Below are positions 7,204-9,072 of a stretch of 9,072 bases of DNA, piece by piece. How positions within the stretch are numbered: the stretch's first letter is position 1; each line of letters starts with the position of its first letter. The notes beneath the pieces are model-generated. The model saw only the letters and a list, made by a program, of their open reading frames with translations. It was not told the DNA's origin and did no database searches. Source of the DNA: a bacterium UBA2214 (lineage in GTDB: Bacteria; Zhuqueibacterota; Zhuqueibacteria; Residuimicrobiales; Residuimicrobiaceae); contig DCUM01000045.1 in NCBI GenBank assembly GCA_002327255.1, positions 1-9,072 of the forward strand, in the 5' to 3' direction. The translations under genes and the position numbers were made by a program.

Positions 7204-7220
7204 TTGTCTTGGTCCGACCC
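7204..7220 (-). repeat. Right terminal inverted repeat of the RAYT element
   Basis: On the minus strand this reads GGGTCGGACCAAGACAA, differing from the left end at one of 17 positions. It ends 5 nt before the stop codon (7226-7228) of the convergent lipoprotein gene. Confidence 0.8.
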
Positions 7221-7225
7221 ATATT

Positions 7226-8635
7226 TTAGTTGTTCATCGACTCCTTGCGGCAGCCGGGATAAATGTGGTGCGCTTCATCGTACAGAGAGGCATTTCCCAA
7301 AAAAGCCTCGATCTCTGCGATGTGCTGCGCCACTTTGGCCTGATAGAGCGCGCTGGTCGCCTCATCAAAATAGCAGAAGGGACAGTAGGACGTCGAGGTC
7401 TTGATATTATTGACCGAAATCTCAAAACGGCCGAGATTGGCATCCCAGGTACCCGGACTGCCCAGAGTATCACCCGTTGCAACGATATCATTAACCGCAA
7501 AGCGGGGATTTTTCACATGGTCGTAACACACGGCCCAGTCTTCGTCATAAATGGATTGCACCAGCATTTCATAGTCCTGGGTGTCCTGTTGATAGGTTTT
7601 AAAGAGCACCTTGCCGTCGGCTACGGCAAACACCGAAGCGTCCTTGCGGATTTTGTATTCAAAAGTGGGCAGTTCCTTGGTTGTGCCGCCACCCGCGCTG
7701 ACCACGGCGGCGAACTCGTAAAACACTTTGCCATAAGAAGTGTTAAAAATAAAATCTCCGGCGCGTTTGGTTGCTGCATTGAACGGCGCAAATGTGACGC
7801 CGAGGTTGTAAATGGCGAATGTCGGTTTTTCATCCGTATAGGTGGGCGGCAGCGATTCGACGCGGCAGCCTGAAGCAGTCTGATTCTTTTCATCATAAAG
7901 GGTTGCGTCTCCCTTAAAAGACTCCCAATCGCGCATATGCTGCGCGATGTTGGAGCACATGCCTGTGGCCAGATCGGAGCGTAAATGGGAGATGGGGCAG
8001 TAGGCGAGTCCTGTCGTGAATTTTTTCAGCAAGATGGCGACGCGGCCCAGTGAGGCGTTCCAGGCGCCGGGATTTCCAAGCACATCGCCGGCCCTGACTG
8101 TATCACCTGCAGCAAAGCGCACATTGGTGAGGTGGGAATAGATGATCTCCCACTGCGGGTCATCGGTGCAGACCATGGCGAGTTCTGCATCCGTGCCGCC
8201 GGGATGCGGCCCCGCCCGTTCAACGACGCCGTTGGCGATGGCCCGAATGGACACCTCTTTCGGAAGACGATATTCAAAGCACGGCAGCCGGCCGGTTGAA
8301 GTGCGCAGCGAATCACCGAATTCCCGGAACACCTTGCGTTCTGCGGCGGAGAAGAGAAAATCGCCAGCGCGGTTGCTGGAGCGATTCCAGGGGGCGAAGG
8401 AGACGCCCAGATTGTAAATGAAACCGGTCACGGGCGGATCGACATCAATAATAACGGACGGATCGTCCGTATCATCGCCGTCGCTTTCGGTGGTGCTCTT
8501 TTTCTCCGAACAGCTCAGGGCAGTCAAGATCAGTCCTGAACATAAAAAAAGGCCGAACCAGACGGCTGACCTCCTTGTACGTGTCGCATGTTTGCCGGAA
8601 AATAACCAGCCGAGAAAATGAGATAACAGGTTCAT
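7226..8635 (-). CDS. Lipoprotein with two tandem degenerate LytM/M23-like domains (469 aa)
   Basis: Residues 1-42 form a long lipoprotein-type signal: a basic stretch (KHATRTRR), a hydrophobic core, then ALSC with Cys42. Ala at -3 is slightly atypical. An acidic, Ser/Thr-rich linker follows. Two homologous units occupy 72-263 and 273-467; each starts YNLGV(S/T)FAP and ends GCR.ES. Each contains a stretch like the M23 (LytM) peptidase core: A(I/V)A(N/D)G.V at 132-138 and 337-343, YSHL (166-169) or YDHV (371-374), then GDxVxxGDxLGxPG-like loops. The M23 zinc ligands appear absent: no HxxxD precedes the core, and the HLHFE position reads LGRVA (196-200) or LGRFE (401-405). Only the YxH histidine remains. 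It is probably a non-enzymatic envelope protein, as in EnvC/NlpD-type inactive LytM factors, though it could bind another ligand. Several cysteines recur (YCP, GCR), allowing disulfides. The ATG is fixed by AGGAGG 8 nt upstream. Fold assignment is by eye. Confidence 0.75.
   Translation of the reverse strand: MNLLSHFLGWLFSGKHATRTRRSAVWFGLFLCSGLILTALSCSEKKSTTESDGDDTDDPSVIIDVDPPVTGFIYNLGVSFAPWNRSSNRAGDFLFSAAERKVFREFGDSLRTSTGRLPCFEYRLPKEVSIRAIANGVVERAGPHPGGTDAELAMVCTDDPQWEIIYSHLTNVRFAAGDTVRAGDVLGNPGAWNASLGRVAILLKKFTTGLAYCPISHLRSDLATGMCSNIAQHMRDWESFKGDATLYDEKNQTASGCRVESLPPTYTDEKPTFAIYNLGVTFAPFNAATKRAGDFIFNTSYGKVFYEFAAVVSAGGGTTKELPTFEYKIRKDASVFAVADGKVLFKTYQQDTQDYEMLVQSIYDEDWAVCYDHVKNPRFAVNDIVATGDTLGSPGTWDANLGRFEISVNNIKTSTSYCPFCYFDEATSALYQAKVAQHIAEIEAFLGNASLYDEAHHIYPGCRKESMNN
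7235..7819 (-). repeat. Second protein-level repeat unit of the lipoprotein
   Basis: Encodes residues 273-467, including AIYNLGVTFAPFN, RAGDFIF, KVFYEF, AVADGKV, YDHV, LGSPGTWDANLGRF, SYCPFC, ASLYDE and GCRKES. Each has a counterpart in the same order in the first unit. The identity is clear in protein but much weaker in DNA, pointing to an old duplication. Confidence 0.8.
7847..8422 (-). repeat. First protein-level repeat unit of the lipoprotein
   Basis: Encodes residues 72-263, including FIYNLGVSFAPWN, RAGDFLF, KVFREF, AIANGVV, YSHL, LGNPGAWNASLGRV, AYCP, ATLYDE and GCRVES, parallel to the second unit. It has two cysteines not seen in the second (PCF at 119, MCS at 227). Confidence 0.8.
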
Positions 8636-8643
8636 ATCATGAT

Positions 8644-8649
8644 CCTCCT
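8644..8649 (-). promoter_or_regulatory. Ribosome binding site of the lipoprotein gene
   Basis: A perfect AGGAGG on the minus strand lies 8 nt before ATG 8635. An out-of-frame ATG at 8640 lies in the spacer but would terminate quickly. This fixes the start despite the unusually long signal region. Confidence 0.75.
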
Positions 8650-8662
8650 GCCTTCTATTAGC

Positions 8663-8691
8663 AAAATAACCAATCGAACATAAAAAAGCAA
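8663..8691 (-). promoter_or_regulatory. Candidate promoter of the lipoprotein gene
   Basis: On the minus strand, TTGCTT (8686-8691) and TATTTT (8663-8668) are separated by 17 nt. A start near 8656 would leave a leader of about 20 nt carrying the AGGAGG site. The position is right, but each hexamer matches at only four positions. Confidence 0.35.
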
Positions 8692-8719
8692 GTGATAGAA
8701 AAAATAAAACAGCACTTTG

Positions 8720-8742
8720 CCGCCCACGCAGAGCGTGGGCGG
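8720..8742. repeat. Perfect 10-bp GC-rich hairpin
   Basis: CCGCCCACGC (8720-8729) and GCGTGGGCGG (8733-8742) are perfect inverse complements around a 3-nt loop. Read on the minus strand, the stem is followed after about 10 nt by a T-rich run (TTTTATTTTTT), so it could weakly terminate leftward transcripts coming from beyond 8742. It could equally be the edge of a REP- or MITE-like repeat. Confidence 0.6.
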
Positions 8743-8765
8743 GAGCAGCAGAGCGCAGGCGGGAG
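8728..8765 (+). repeat. Two 18-bp direct repeats, 20-bp period
   Basis: GCAGAGCGTGGGCGGGAG (8728-8745) and GCAGAGCGCAGGCGGGAG (8748-8765) differ at two adjacent bases. The first copy contains the right arm of the 10-bp hairpin, and the changes in the second copy disrupt pairing with the left arm. Confidence 0.6.
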
Positions 8766-8834
8766 TGCCCCGATGCGTTCTGGCGTCAGCCGCCGGACAG
8801 CGCCGCCCAGGAAGAGCATGGTCGGGGGTAAATT

Positions 8835-8847
8835 CAGTCCGGGACTG
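8835..8847. repeat. Short palindrome inside the GC-rich island
   Basis: CAGTCC-G-GGACTG is a 6-bp perfect inverted repeat with a single central base. A protein site or the tip of a larger fold is possible; it is too short to interpret alone. Confidence 0.35.
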
Positions 8848-8983
8848 CGGCTTCTTGTTGCCCTCGCCCGCGGCCGGAGTGGCTATCGCACTCTGCTCCT
8901 GTCTGGCCAGTCATTTGGCGCTGGACAGCCATTCATTATTTTCTTGTTATTTCGTTGATAAATAAATATATTAAGCCGATTAA

Positions 8984-9001
8984 ATCCGCAACGGGGCGGA
9001 T
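8984..9001 (-). terminator. Small stem-loop near right edge (possible weak terminator, leftward)
   Basis: ATCCGC (8984-8989) and GCGGAT (8996-9001) form a perfect 6-bp stem with a 6-nt loop. On the minus strand it is followed by TTTAAT, so it could be a weak terminator for a leftward gene ending just beyond or at the window edge. The T-run is poor. Confidence 0.25.
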
Positions 9002-9072
9002 CGACAGGCACTGGAGCCAATCATCGCCGCAAAAGCCTCACTTGAATTTAGCACCCTCTGCATCCTCGCCCC

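Larger units (their letters stand above)
6233..7220. mobile_element. Complete RAYT/IS200-like Y1-transposase element, 988 bp, with terminal inverted repeats
   Basis: The element is bounded by 17-bp inverted repeats (6233-6249 and 7204-7220) matching at 16 positions, and contains one intact Y1-transposase gene on the minus strand. It is visibly AT-richer than the flanking genes, especially in its ends (6250-6330 and 7140-7203), which suggests acquisition from outside. It starts 14 nt after the GH13 stop codon and ends 5 nt before the stop codon of the convergent lipoprotein gene, so neither reading frame is broken. No target-site duplication is evident, as expected for single-strand HUH transposition. 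Boundaries are inferred from the repeats. Confidence 0.8.
8636..9072. other. Intergenic region with a GC-rich structured island; no gene recognised
   Basis: Beyond the promoter and leader of the lipoprotein gene no convincing coding frame is seen on either strand. An AT-rich stretch (about 8650-8715) is followed by a GC-rich island (about 8716-8930) with hairpins and short repeats, then another AT-rich stretch (about 8931-8985). The abrupt switches in composition suggest a distinct inserted or structured element, or the remains of a decayed gene. The last ~70 bases are unassigned; a minus-strand gene could end near 9033, but too little is visible to say. Confidence 0.5.

Noticed and set aside
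7226..8635. Active M23 endopeptidase
   Set aside because: The positions expected to hold the zinc-binding His and Asp are occupied by other residues in both repeat units.
8692..8958. Plus-strand open frame of 88 codons in the right intergenic region (and an overlapping one at 8717-8965)
   Set aside because: No ribosome binding site, Gly/Arg/Ser-rich composition dictated by the GC-rich island, and no recognisable domain.
9034..9072. Possible C-terminal end of a leftward gene (minus frame ending GEDAEGAKFK at about 9033)
   Set aside because: Only about a dozen codons are visible and another minus frame is also open to the edge, so neither can be supported.
1..9072. CRISPR array, tRNA, rRNA or riboswitch
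   Set aside because: No regularly spaced repeat series and no recognisable tRNA, rRNA or riboswitch core was seen on either strand.

Overview
The window is bacterial chromosomal DNA of moderately high GC with compact genes and good Shine-Dalgarno sites. Two lipoprotein signal peptides and a secreted M28-type peptidase suggest a Gram-negative (diderm) environmental bacterium. The mix of an M28 exopeptidase, a paired ABC exporter, a GH13 lipoprotein and a RAYT-type transposase is familiar from Calditrichota/KSB1-like and Desulfobacterota-like genomes. The sequence alone does not fix the phylum, and no taxonomic marker is present.

Layout. (1) 1-392, minus: the N-terminal 130 codons of a secreted M28-family peptidase, cut by the left edge. 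(2) 393-616: an AT-rich divergent promoter region. It has a good sigma70-like promoter for the rightward genes, a weaker one for the peptidase, and four copies of the octamer TCAAATA(A/G) lying in or near these elements. (3) 617-6218, plus: a probable operon of two half-size ABC exporters and a GH13 alpha-amylase-family lipoprotein with a C-terminal CBM48-like domain. The gaps are 7 and 30 nt. The two ABC subunits have complementary defects (Asp for the catalytic Glu in the first, LSVGQ for LSGGQ in the second), as expected of a heterodimer with one degenerate ATP site. (4) 6233-7220: a complete AT-richer mobile element. A Y1/HUH REP-associated-type transposase gene (minus strand) is enclosed by 17-bp terminal inverted repeats matching at 16 positions. 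It lies between the 3' ends of two convergent genes. (5) 7226-8635, minus: a lipoprotein made of two tandem copies of a ~190-residue unit that looks like a LytM/M23 peptidase fold without its zinc ligands. (6) 8636-9072: a non-coding stretch with a probable promoter for the lipoprotein and a GC-rich island carrying a perfect 10-bp hairpin and near-identical 18-bp direct repeats.

How the genes may work together. The exporter pair and the amylase lipoprotein are probably co-transcribed. The peptidase is divergent and may share control through the repeated octamer. All the non-mobile products are membrane or envelope proteins, so an envelope or nutrient-processing neighbourhood is a fair guess, but no dedicated pathway can be proved. 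The most novel-looking items are the duplicated, apparently inactive M23-like lipoprotein, the precise position of the RAYT element between two stop codons, and the repeated octamer in the divergent promoter region.
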